64,000 nt of DNA from Vibrio sp. J1-1 (GTDB lineage: Bacteria; Pseudomonadota; Gammaproteobacteria; Enterobacterales; Vibrionaceae): the NCBI RefSeq assembly GCF_021728395.1, contig NZ_JAKKCM010000005.1, positions 1 through 64,000 on the forward strand, given 5' to 3'. Positions 1 through 7,002 of the stretch are shown in pieces (within the stretch, counting starts at the first letter, position 1; every line of letters starts with the position of its first letter). A program made the translations under genes and the position numbers. The notes beneath the pieces were generated by a model. It was not told the DNA's origin, made no database searches, and saw only the letters and a list, made by a program, of their open reading frames with translations.

Positions 1-60
1 AATAATGACACGTCAATCACTCCACATTCTCCTGCGCAGACTCAGCAGGAATTAGGTTAG
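1..60 (+). pseudogene. C-terminal end of an ORF running off the left edge
   Basis: Frame 1 is open from the first base and ends with TAG at 58-60, reading as a short Gln/Pro/Ser-rich tail (TPHSPAQTQQELG). It lies immediately before an IS21-like terminal sequence, so it may be the end of a transposase gene, but 19 residues are too few to assign a family. It could equally be chance. Confidence 0.25.
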
Positions 61-120
61 ATTATGTGGATCAGTTTTCAGTGCAAATCAGGGGGTGAAG
101 TGGATCAGTTTTGGATGCAA
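61..120. mobile_element. Probable IS21-like element terminus
   Basis: The 13-mer GTGGATCAGTTTT occurs twice in direct orientation (66-78 and 100-112), each copy followed by related sequence. Short repeated terminal blocks of this kind, reading AACTGATCCAC on the other strand, are typical of IS21-family ends. The sequence also marks the point where a minus-strand reading frame changes from plausible protein to element sequence. The exact junction near 115-121 and the family are inferred; most of the element would lie left of the window. Confidence 0.45.
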
Positions 121-210
121 TTTAACAATGGTAGAGAATGGATTGTCTTCTGGTGTGGTTTTAGATGTATCAACTTCTGCATTCTTCCTGCTGTTTTTGG
201 GTTGGTTCAT
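88..210 (-). pseudogene. Gene start truncated by the IS-like end
   Basis: An ATG at 210-208 is preceded on the minus strand by AAAGGAG at good spacing. It opens a hydrophilic Lys/Asn/Thr-rich frame of about 30 residues. The frame then runs into the IS-like repeats and ends with TGA at 90-88, giving 40 codons, the last ten of which are element sequence. This looks like a real gene start cut off by insertion. No family can be named from 30 residues. Confidence 0.4.
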
Positions 211-246
211 AGAAACTCCTTTATTTCATTGAGCTATAAATAAGAA

Positions 247-276
247 AGCCCCTACCGGACTAATCCAGTAAGGGCT
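247..276 (-). terminator. Hairpin upstream of the truncated gene
   Basis: Stem segments AGCCC/GGGCT, TAC/GTA and GGA/TCC are stacked with single mismatches around a CTAA loop. On the minus strand the stem is followed by TTCTTATTT, so it should stop minus-strand transcription coming from the right. It isolates the truncated gene at 210. Confidence 0.5.
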
Positions 277-300
277 CTTACAATTCAATAATATAAATTC

Positions 301-534
301 GTTTTGCTGCTTGTTACGCCTAGGGATTTTTTCCTGTCTTTTCCGGTACCGTTCCTGTCTTTCCAACACAGTTTTCTACATTTCCTCGTCGGCGTCGTCG
401 TACTAATCACACTCAATAATTCCCGTCGTCGGCGTCAGTAAAATCATGCGGGTAATCAGGTGATATGATTTTTCTGGTGGATTTAGGGCAGGGTTTCTAT
501 GTTGATGGTGCAGTGAGATTGCGTCAGACCTTCG
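301..534. other. Gene-free stretch with short direct repeats beside the att site
   Basis: No convincing ORF is present. TTCCTGTCTTTTCC (331-344) recurs as TTCCTGTCTTTCC (352-364), a 21-bp period. CGTCGGCGTCGTCG (387-400) is echoed by CGTCGTCGGCGTC (424-436). Direct repeats next to a tRNA-derived attachment site resemble integrase arm-type or excisionase sites, but this is inference. Confidence 0.35.
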
Positions 535-579
535 CTCATAATCGATTGGTCCCCAGTTCAAGTCTGGGAGGGGCCACCA
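535..579 (+). other. 3' half of tRNA-Ile2 (CAU); candidate attachment site
   Basis: The 45 bases read as the end of the anticodon loop with CAT, the variable loop, a perfect T-arm (CCCAG/TTCAAGT/CTGGG), the acceptor 3' strand AGGGGCC, the discriminator A and an encoded CCA. The arrangement matches bacterial tRNA-Ile2 (the lysidine tRNA, often mislabelled Met). Bases upstream of CTCATAA do not form the 5' side of the anticodon stem, and no D-arm or acceptor 5' strand precedes. This is therefore a fragment, not a gene. Such 3' copies are what tyrosine integrases leave at the far end of an integrated element. The element should then lie to the left, with the intact tRNA and integrase outside the window. 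Confidence 0.7.
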
Positions 580-590
580 TATTCTAGAAG

Positions 591-622
591 GTTAGTAAGC
601 GTAGTGTTTACTAACTTTTTTT
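591..622 (+). terminator. Terminator after the tRNA fragment
   Basis: GTTAGTAA pairs with TTTACTAAC around an 8-base loop and is followed by seven T. It fits the native terminator of a tRNA gene, which supports the view that sequence to the right of the fragment is the original tRNA downstream side. Confidence 0.7.
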
Positions 623-913
623 GTACCTAACGATTTTGGGTCGGGTAATGGGTCAGGTAAGCCCCGATCACGCACTCTTCTCTGTCTTCTTTCAATACTA
701 ATCCGAATACTACGCTGTTGCCAAATATGCCATTCTGGCTGATAAATATCTCTCATAGAGAACAAAGAGAGGTATTGAACTCGCAAACCAACCATAAGTA
801 ACTTAAATTGCACTTATAGATGAGTTCTTATACAGTTACTACAAAAGTGAGTTATAGTGAACTTATATGTCAAGACGAACCCAATAGTGACAAAAGTACA
901 TTAAAAGGCACTT
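623..913. other. Region between tRNA terminator and hipB
   Basis: No ORF with credible start signals is seen. The last 100 bases are AT-rich and should hold the hipB promoter. An imperfect inverted repeat (AGTT/AACT outer arms) around 845-868 could be a HipB operator, but it is not strong enough to call. Confidence 0.3.
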
Positions 914-1249
914 ATGAAAAAAGGTAAGATGGTAAAGGCACAACCTATGCCTGATTTAAATACCGAGTTCAGTATGGAAACGCTGGGGAGCGCCATTCGC
1001 TCAAAGCGCACCGATAGAGGCTGGCGTATTGATGATCTCGCTTCAAAAGCCAATTTATCTCGTAGAACAGTCATGAAGGTAGAAAAAGGCGATACCAGTG
1101 TCACCTTTGCCAATGTACTCGTCCTCATGGATATCTTAGGGCTGTCGTTACGCCTTATCGACTTAAACCTATTTGTTCGTCCACATAGCCAAATAACCTC
1201 CAAAGCTGAAAACAGCGTGAGAAGCAGTGAGGACGGTTGGTATGAGTAA
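914..1249 (+). CDS. hipB: HipB-like XRE-family antitoxin/regulator
   Basis: The protein of 111 residues has an N-terminal helix-turn-helix of the XRE/Cro type at about residues 22-78 (IRSKRTDRGWRIDDLASKA followed by LSRRTVMKVEKG). HipB family members bind operators upstream of hipBA and hold the HipA kinase inactive. Its stop (TAA 1247-1249) overlaps the hipA start, so the two are co-translated. ATG 914 follows AAAAGG; a second ATG at 929 is also possible. The C-terminal 30 residues are hydrophilic and probably flexible, as in HipB proteins degraded by Lon, though that is not shown here. The gene sits 330 bp from a tRNA-derived att site, consistent with acquisition by transfer. Confidence 0.8.
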   Translation: MKKGKMVKAQPMPDLNTEFSMETLGSAIRSKRTDRGWRIDDLASKANLSRRTVMKVEKGDTSVTFANVLVLMDILGLSLRLIDLNLFVRPHSQITSKAENSVRSSEDGWYE

Positions 1250-2648
1250 GTTACAACAGTTAGACGTGTTTATCGGTACGAATACCAAAATTGGTCGTTT
1301 GATTCTTCCTGTCGGAACAGAGACAGAATTCTCATTCATCTATGAAGATGAATGGAAACACACTGGTTTCCCAATTTCGCCACACATCCCTTTCGATGAT
1401 CAGGCTTCGCCACGTAGTATTGAGAACTACCTCAGAAATCTCCTTCCTGAAGGAGAAGCCTTTGAGGAGATGATACAAAACACCACTATCTCCAAAAGCA
1501 ACACGTTCGGGCTGATTCGTAAGCTTGGTGCGGAAACATCTGGCGCATTGTCTTTTCGAGTTCCAGACTCAGAACCTGGGGAAACCAGTTTTAGATCTGT
1601 ACCTGATGATGAACTAATAGAACGACTAGAGCGAAATCTAGCGCCATTAGTGTATTGGGACGGTAAGGTTCGCCTTTCGGTTGCTGGTGTTCAAAACAAG
1701 TTAAACTTACTTAAGCGCGGTGATGAATGGGGGTTTGGTGAAGGCAAATTAAGTTCGAACTACATTCTGAAGTTTGAAAGCGGTAAAGCACCATGTATTG
1801 CTGTTAATGAGTTCTTTTGTATGACATTAGCCAAGTTAGTAGGTGTGGACGTCGCAAATGTTGAGTTAACTCGCATTGGGAAGACTAGGACACTGATAAT
1901 AGAGCGGTTCGATCGTGCCTATATTGATGCTCGTGATGTCGTTCAACGAAAACATGTGATTGATGGCTGTCAGGCGACTGACTTACCCCCAGGTTACAAA
2001 TACGAGCGTCAGAATGGGGATGAAGGCGATGGCGTATATATGCGTGATGGCGTTTCTTTCCCACGCCTACTGAGTGTCAAAACCATAGACACGGTAATCA
2101 CCAACCTAAAGCTTACCCAATGGATGCTCTTTAATCTAGCAACGCTAAACTACGATGCCCACGGTAAAAATATTAGCTTCTTCGTCACCCCTAAAGGCCT
2201 GGAACTGACCCCTTTTTATGATTTAGTAAACATAGAAGCTATCGCTCAAGAGGGAGCAAAACGCAACTCACGAAGCGGTAAATTGTCTGCTGATGAGGGG
2301 CGTGCCGCCAGTATCCCTCAATATTTTGCGATGTCGATTGGAGATTGGGAAAGCGAAGACTTTCAAAATCCGCCGAAAGGTAACTTCAAACGCCCGATCA
2401 CCAGCTATGATTTAGCTGAATTCGGCGCTCAGCTCGGCTATTCAGGCACCAAAATGGCTTCCATAATGATAGAAACCGTTGGTGCTATAAAAAATGCCCT
2501 GAAGGAAGCGATTGAACTTACCGAAGCTCAAGGAATCGACGATGGGGAACGTGAACACATAGAGCTATGTGTGTCACTCATCCAAACAGAATGTGAATAC
2601 TTGCTAGCGCAAGCCGACAGTGTGCCAGAAATGAGCGAGCTTCTTTAA
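1242..2648 (+). CDS. hipA: HipA-family serine/threonine kinase toxin
   Basis: A 468-residue HipA. In E. coli HipA phosphorylates glutamyl-tRNA synthetase, which triggers the stringent response and persistence. Family landmarks are all present: an N-terminal HipA subdomain (1-110), the P-loop-like LSVAGVQNK with the autophosphorylated serine position at S146, an ATP lysine at K177 (ILKFE), ERFDR (221-225), the catalytic NYDAHGKN (303-310) and the metal-binding YDL (326-328). Nothing suggests inactivation. The chosen ATG at 1242 overlaps the hipB stop by 8 bases and has GAGG upstream; a start at 1227 would lack that signal. The 3' end is overlapped by an antiparallel ORF. Whether its target is GltX or another protein cannot be told from sequence. 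Confidence 0.88.
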   Translation: MSKLQQLDVFIGTNTKIGRLILPVGTETEFSFIYEDEWKHTGFPISPHIPFDDQASPRSIENYLRNLLPEGEAFEEMIQNTTISKSNTFGLIRKLGAETSGALSFRVPDSEPGETSFRSVPDDELIERLERNLAPLVYWDGKVRLSVAGVQNKLNLLKRGDEWGFGEGKLSSNYILKFESGKAPCIAVNEFFCMTLAKLVGVDVANVELTRIGKTRTLIIERFDRAYIDARDVVQRKHVIDGCQATDLPPGYKYERQNGDEGDGVYMRDGVSFPRLLSVKTIDTVITNLKLTQWMLFNLATLNYDAHGKNISFFVTPKGLELTPFYDLVNIEAIAQEGAKRNSRSGKLSADEGRAASIPQYFAMSIGDWESEDFQNPPKGNFKRPITSYDLAEFGAQLGYSGTKMASIMIETVGAIKNALKEAIELTEAQGIDDGEREHIELCVSLIQTECEYLLAQADSVPEMSELL

Positions 2649-2961
2649 TGGCAAATGCAGGGGCTATAGTAAACAATTTATAAATTATTTTTGGACATAA
2701 ACGTTCCTTTTTCTCGATGTTTGCCCAAGAGTTTTGGCTAAAGTTGTTAGCAACTTTATCTTCATGCCTGTGGTAATTACCAGGAGGCTCAACGGAAGAA
2801 ATTTCCAATATTAGCTCATTAAGCTCTTTCGCTGAGGAGTTTTCCTCCTCAATATACTTTAACTCTGAATCGTCCCAATAAAGATCCCAGTTAGACCTGA
2901 TATGCTCTAATGGCTCAAGAACCAGCTCGCGTAATTGAGATATAGACTCAAAGCCATGCAC
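2578..2961 (-). CDS. Unrecognised protein downstream of the orphan flagellin
   Basis: The frame is 127 codons and starts at GTG, which overlaps the flagellin stop as TAGTG, a layout that suggests translational coupling. The first ~100 residues are acidic and Trp/Tyr-containing and look like real protein. The last 23 codons lie antisense over the hipA 3' end, so the original gene was probably longer or different and was cut by arrival of the hipBA module near 2650. I recognise no family. A flagellin-associated accessory protein is possible by position only. Confidence 0.4.
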   Translation of the reverse strand: MHGFESISQLRELVLEPLEHIRSNWDLYWDDSELKYIEEENSSAKELNELILEISSVEPPGNYHRHEDKVANNFSQNSWANIEKKERLCPKIIYKLFTIAPAFAIKEARSFLAHCRLALASIHILFG

Positions 2962-4094
2962 TATTCATTGAGAAGGTTCAAAGCTGCATTTGGAATCAAC
3001 CTGGCTTGAGCTAACATAGATGATGAAGATTGTTGAAGAATTTTAGCTCGAGTCATTTCAGTTGTTTCTTTTGCGAAATCTGTATCGATACGGCTTCCTT
3101 TTGACGCACTGATATTTTCATGCATGTTAGTTAAATTAGAGAGCATACGATCAAATCGATTTTGAAGTGCTCCCAAATCGGCTTGATGTCCATCCACATA
3201 ACTCAATGCAGAATCAATGACAGCGACAGCTTCCTGGGCTCCTCCCATATTTGTCACATCAATGTTTTCAACAATCGCCTTACGGCCGTTGTCGAAATCA
3301 AATTCTCTAGCTAGGCACCCAGAAAAACAAACCTCGTCTTCTGCAACAGCAGAACCAACAAACATTTGTAGTTCACCACTACCGGATACCGATGCTGTAA
3401 CAAACTCTTGCTGGCCGTTGATATAAGTTGCAAGTTCTTCAATATCATCTCCAATCTTAGCTTCGATATTGATGCTCACATCGTTCCCAGTGCTATCGAT
3501 GAAATCAATACAGAGCTCGTGGCTATCTTCCTCGACAACCCAGTCAGCATCTTTGCCTTCTTGTGCAATAAATATCTTTCCACCCATAGATGAAGAGCAG
3601 GCACGCATATCCTTTAGTTCCAGCAGGATCGTTTCATTATTGGAACCAACTTGAAGTGCTTTCTTACCAAATGTGCCATCGAGCAAGTTAGTGCCCGCAA
3701 AGTTAGCTGAGCTAGCGATGCTATGAAGCTCATCCTTTAAAGCCTGGACATTTTTTTGAATAGCTTGCCTATCAGCTATTGAGTTTGCCCCATTAGCCGC
3801 TTGTAGTGAATGGTCTCTCATATCTTGTAGAATACAAGACATTTCTTTCATAGACCCCTCCGCAGTCTGAACTATGGCCACTCCGTCATTGACATTCTTA
3901 GCTGCGATATCTAACCCTCGAGTTTGTACATGTAATCGATTCGCTATTTGTAAACCAGCAGCATCATCTTTAGCACTATTTATCTTTTTTCCCGAAGAAA
4001 GTTTAAGTATTGAAGAATTAAAATCATCAGAAGCATTAGCAACGTGACGTCGTGTTGCTAAAGCAGCGGTGTTGTTGTGTAGGCTCAATGTCAC
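2961..4094 (-). CDS. Orphan flagellin with five cysteines
   Basis: 377 residues with the conserved flagellin ends: N-terminal D0/D1 (LSSGKKINSAKDDAAGLQIA, ~32-51) and C-terminal D1/D0 (RIDTDFAKETTEMTRAKIL, then SSSMLAQA near 358). The central part (~165-275) is divergent and acidic. Cysteines at 87, 166, 195, 256 and 260 are unusual, since flagellins usually contain none or very few. The start is GTG with a strong AAGGAGGG; an ATG four bases upstream is out of frame. The gene is alone, without the flaG/fliD/fliS neighbours of the main polar flagellin loci, but it has a good sigma-28 promoter, so it is probably expressed with class 4 flagellar genes. It may be a minor filament subunit. It is not assigned to a named Vibrio fla gene. 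Confidence 0.85.
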   Translation of the reverse strand: MTLSLHNNTAALATRRHVANASDDFNSSILKLSSGKKINSAKDDAAGLQIANRLHVQTRGLDIAAKNVNDGVAIVQTAEGSMKEMSCILQDMRDHSLQAANGANSIADRQAIQKNVQALKDELHSIASSANFAGTNLLDGTFGKKALQVGSNNETILLELKDMRACSSSMGGKIFIAQEGKDADWVVEEDSHELCIDFIDSTGNDVSINIEAKIGDDIEELATYINGQQEFVTASVSGSGELQMFVGSAVAEDEVCFSGCLAREFDFDNGRKAIVENIDVTNMGGAQEAVAVIDSALSYVDGHQADLGALQNRFDRMLSNLTNMHENISASKGSRIDTDFAKETTEMTRAKILQQSSSSMLAQARLIPNAALNLLNE

Positions 4095-4153
4095 ACATGG
4101 CCCTCCTTTCCATTATTACTGCCAAAAATTATGGAACTAAAGTCTCATTTTGT

Positions 4154-4180
4154 ATATCGACCAAAACCACCGCCACTTTA
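4154..4180 (-). promoter_or_regulatory. Sigma-28 (FliA)-type promoter for the orphan flagellin
   Basis: On the minus strand TAAA (4180-4177), 15 bases, then GTCGATAT (4161-4154). The sigma-28 consensus is TAAA-N15-GCCGATAA, so the -35 core and spacing are exact and the -10 matches 6 of 8. It lies about 60 bases upstream of the GTG start. Confidence 0.7.
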
Positions 4181-4260
4181 GGGACTTTATGCATAATTTA
4201 TTGAATAAATTACCTTTATTATATTTACCAGTTGAATACCCCATCCTCTTTAAAAACTGA

Positions 4261-4362
4261 AACCCTGCAGGTAAAGGAGATGGGCGTTATCAGCAACAAA
4301 ATCCAGAAGCTGAAATCTTACTGCCGAATACATTAGAAGATGACCGAGCGATCAAACATTGA
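4261..4362 (+). pseudogene. Possible remnant of a gene's 3' end
   Basis: A 33-codon open frame (ending ILLPNTLEDDRAIKH, stop TGA 4360-4362) reads like a protein C-terminus but has no start or ribosome-binding site and is preceded by a stop. It lies between the divergent flagellin and metQ promoters. It may be debris of a lost gene. I recognise no family; chance is possible. Confidence 0.25.
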
Positions 4363-4386
4363 CGGCTTTTATATCTGTGTTAGATT

Positions 4387-4402
4387 AGCCATATAGACGT
4401 CT
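4387..4402 (+). promoter_or_regulatory. MetJ operator (met boxes)
   Basis: AGACGTCT at 4395-4402 is a perfect 8-bp met box. The adjoining 4387-4394 (AGCCATAT) matches 5 of 8, forming the tandem pair MetJ needs. It sits 22 bases before metQ, so MetJ with S-adenosylmethionine should repress the gene. Confidence 0.65.
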
Positions 4403-4423
4403 AAAATTATAAATGGAGTTATT

Positions 4424-5227
4424 ATGGAAAGTTTTCGCCGAATTAAGCAGTTACCTTTTATTCTCATAGCAATATTCAGCTTAACGGCCTGTGGGCAAAA
4501 AGAAGACTCAGTTATTAAGGTCGGTGCAACCGTTGGCCCTCACGCACAAGTTGTAGAGGCGGTTGCCAAGGAGGCAGAAAAACAAGGACTTAAAGTCGAG
4601 GTGGTCGAGTTTTCCGATTACGTAACACCAAATGCAGCATTGAGTGATGGCAGTATCGACATCAACAGCTATCAGCACCAGCCGTTTCTAGATAACTTCA
4701 ACAACAGTCATAACTCTCACTTAATCTCTATCGGCCAATCTATTCTGATGCGTATGGGAGTGTACTCGAACAAGTTCCGATCTCTTGAAGACCTACCGAA
4801 GAGTGCGCGCATCGCGATCCCTAATGATCCAACCAACGGTGGCCGCGGTCTGCTCCTGCTTGCTGACGCGGGTTTGATTACGTTAAGAGCTGGTGTCGGT
4901 CATAAAGCGGCATTGACAGACATTACAGAGAATCCAAAAGAATTTCAGTTTGTTGAAGTCGATGCAGCTCAACTGCCTAGAACATTACACGATGTCGATG
5001 CAGCAGCCATCACTATGAACTATGTGATGTCGTCAGGGCTTGATCCCAAAAAACAAGGGATCTACTTAGAATCAAAAGAAGCACCTCTGGCTGTTATGGT
5101 TATCGCAACGCGCGAAGCAGATAAAAATAAAGAGGAGTACAAGAAGTTCGTTTCAATCTACCAGTCTCAGGAGATTCGTGACTTTTTGGATAAAACCTTT
5201 AAGGGCACGATTGAGCCAGCGTTTTAA
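4424..5227 (+). CDS. metQ: MetQ-family methionine-binding lipoprotein
   Basis: 267 residues of the NlpA/MetQ family, which delivers methionine to the MetNI ABC importer. A signal peptide ends in the lipobox LTAC with the acylated cysteine at 23. The mature part carries the family hallmarks VGATVGPHAQVVEAV, YVTPNAALSDGSIDIN and the IPNDPTNGGRGLLLL segment. No metN or metI is adjacent, so this is an orphan binding protein that would have to share a transporter encoded elsewhere or act on a related ligand. A met box upstream supports a methionine role. ATG 4424 follows TGGAG at good spacing. A terminator hairpin follows about 75 bases downstream. Confidence 0.9.
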   Translation: MESFRRIKQLPFILIAIFSLTACGQKEDSVIKVGATVGPHAQVVEAVAKEAEKQGLKVEVVEFSDYVTPNAALSDGSIDINSYQHQPFLDNFNNSHNSHLISIGQSILMRMGVYSNKFRSLEDLPKSARIAIPNDPTNGGRGLLLLADAGLITLRAGVGHKAALTDITENPKEFQFVEVDAAQLPRTLHDVDAAAITMNYVMSSGLDPKKQGIYLESKEAPLAVMVIATREADKNKEEYKKFVSIYQSQEIRDFLDKTFKGTIEPAF

Positions 5228-5299
5228 ACTTTATAAGTAGCGCAGCTCTTTATAGTACTGTGCCATCATTTTCGCCTATTACTTTATGGCAATATTGAA

Positions 5300-5329
5300 A
5301 AAGGCTCGTGGAAACATCCATGAGCCTTT
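5300..5329 (+). terminator. Terminator after metQ
   Basis: AAAGGCTCGTGG pairs with CCATGAGCCTTT around AAACAT, followed by a weak T-rich tract (TGTGCTTTT). Confidence 0.7.
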
Positions 5330-5371
5330 GTGCTTTTGAGATACTGATCTGAGGTCAATGGCAAAACAAGC

Positions 5372-5662
5372 TTAAAGATGATCAGCGTATTGACGACGCT
5401 CTGCTTCAAGCTTCATCGCCAAGTAACTTTGCCTAGCTACGACTAAATCTGGGCGATTGATACGTTTCCAGAGAAAATACGGCGGGATGAAGAAAATAAC
5501 AAAATATAACGACTCATGGAAAAAAACATGAGCAATGGAATCTTGATGCTCAAAATACGCTGTTAGAGCAAAAAGCTCCAGCAGTACACCTAACACTCCG
5601 AAAACAACACAGACCACAATGGCTAAACCCAATATCTCTCGAAAAAAATATTTGTATATCAT
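5372..5662 (-). CDS. Small membrane protein of unknown function
   Basis: 96 residues with two predicted membrane helices: about 11-34 (ILGLAIVVCVVFGVLGVLLE) and 48-65 (FFHESLYFVIFFIPPYFLW). A basic/acidic cytoplasmic tail ends in LEAERRQYADHL. ATG 5662 is preceded by AAAAGGAAG at normal spacing, which supports it being real. It is monocistronic, convergent with metQ and flanked by the metQ terminator. I do not recognise the family. Confidence 0.55.
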   Translation of the reverse strand: MIYKYFFREILGLAIVVCVVFGVLGVLLELFALTAYFEHQDSIAHVFFHESLYFVIFFIPPYFLWKRINRPDLVVARQSYLAMKLEAERRQYADHL

Positions 5663-6055
5663 GGCACTACTTCCTTTTAGCAGTATGTCATACCAACATA
5701 CTCCTCTAACCGAGCCGTTAGCTTGATTAGAGTCAATTTAGTCTTAATTTAGATCAGTAACTAATCACAAAAAAATTCATCTTAAATAATTAGAAGTGTC
5801 AGTAATAATGATAGAGGTGTGTTTCAGCACATTCCCTTCCACACTGATTAACAGACGGGAAGTTGAACTTTTTTAACGAAATTAAAAAACTCATTAGTCA
5901 TAGCGCTTTGATCGTGGTGAATGGTTTTGCAATAATTATAAAGTGGTATTTTTGAGGTTTACTAGGTGACCTTTGGTCTAAATAAACCTCCATAGTATTA
6001 TGAAATCAATATGCTTAAAATTAATAAACCAGACAAAGTTTATCGCCTACGATTG
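5663..6055. other. Gene-free AT-rich gap
   Basis: No ORF is seen. An 8-bp inverted repeat, GAGGTTTA (5954-5961) and TAAACCTC (5983-5990), encloses AGGTGACCT. It lies just beyond the AraC-family stop and may be a transcript-end hairpin, though no T-run follows on the minus strand. Confidence 0.4.
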
Positions 6056-6769
6056 TTATTTATTCATTGCTAGTATCTTTCGGAATTGCCTGGGACTAAA
6101 CCCATGGGCTTCTTTAAACTTTTTACAAAAATAAGAAGTGCTATTAAACCCAGATTCCTTAGAAACCTCATCCACACTCAAACTAGTATTAGTTATAAGC
6201 ACCGTCGCATACTCTAATCGAGAATTTGAAATTATTTGCCCCATACTTGTTTGGCTGTTTTTAAGTTTTCTAGTGAGGGTTGATTTAGAGGTGTATGTGA
6301 GACTACAGATATCTTCTAGTGACCATTTCCTTTTAAGATCTTTGTTTATAATTTCATTAATCTTTTTTTCTAAAGGGTCATAGTTACATAAAACTTTATT
6401 ATTCTTTATTTTCTCTAGCTCTAAATTTATCAATCCAATTAGTGTATCTTTATTATTTAAATCTAATATATTGATCTCAATATAGGCATTAATTAAATTA
6501 ATTGTCTTTTCTTGCCTACAAGATAAATTCATACCAGCGACATGATAAGTAGTTAAAATTAGATCATTCTTAGATATAGACTTTAATGAAAATCTCACCA
6601 ATACATTAGGTGGAATAAAAATGGCCACATTAGGCTGTACTTTTTTTATCCCTCCATTATAAAAGATTATCCCCTCACCATTGATGCTTATCATATGGCT
6701 ATTGCGAGTAAATATAGAGCCTTCAATTTTAGGACTAAGATTTATAACTCTTTTCCTAATCATTTTCAT
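6056..6769 (-). CDS. AraC-family transcriptional regulator
   Basis: 237 residues. The C-terminal half (~135-235) has two helix-turn-helix motifs of the AraC/XylS type: WSLEDICSLTYTSKSTLTRK and then LSVDEVSKESGFNSTSYFCK, ending with GFSPRQFRK. The N-terminal ~120 residues are a Lys/Asn/Ile-rich cupin-like sensory part resembling GadX/virulence-type AraC regulators more than sugar regulators. Codon use is strikingly AT-rich against the core genes, a sign of recent transfer. The next gene upstream on the same strand is an EAL protein 233 bp away; they may be functionally linked, but the gap suggests separate promoters. Ligand and targets are unknown. Confidence 0.85.
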   Translation of the reverse strand: MKMIRKRVINLSPKIEGSIFTRNSHMISINGEGIIFYNGGIKKVQPNVAIFIPPNVLVRFSLKSISKNDLILTTYHVAGMNLSCRQEKTINLINAYIEINILDLNNKDTLIGLINLELEKIKNNKVLCNYDPLEKKINEIINKDLKRKWSLEDICSLTYTSKSTLTRKLKNSQTSMGQIISNSRLEYATVLITNTSLSVDEVSKESGFNSTSYFCKKFKEAHGFSPRQFRKILAMNK

Positions 6770-7002
6770 TCCTGTATATCTTTAATTTATTCTTATAAAA
6801 ATTATCTGCAGCTAAAGAATAGACAAAAAAATGTGATAAAAAGGGCTGTAATTCATTAGCATACAGTAAATTAGAGTTTACATACATTCGTGTGATTAAA
6901 CAATACTAACACACGAATACTCTTAGTATGAGATCGGTTGCGTGAGGGTATTACCTAGATGTTAAGTGTCTAATCTATCCAGATTACACACGTTCTAAAA
7001 TG

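Noticed and set aside
592-813. Minus-strand 73-codon ORF after the tRNA fragment
   Set aside because: It ends inside the terminator stem, has no ribosome-binding site, and shows an Arg/Ser/Pro-rich composition without family likeness.
4277-4336. Short plus-strand ORF with AAAGGAG and ATG (about 18 codons)
   Set aside because: Too short to judge, in an alternative frame to the remnant noted there, and without family likeness.
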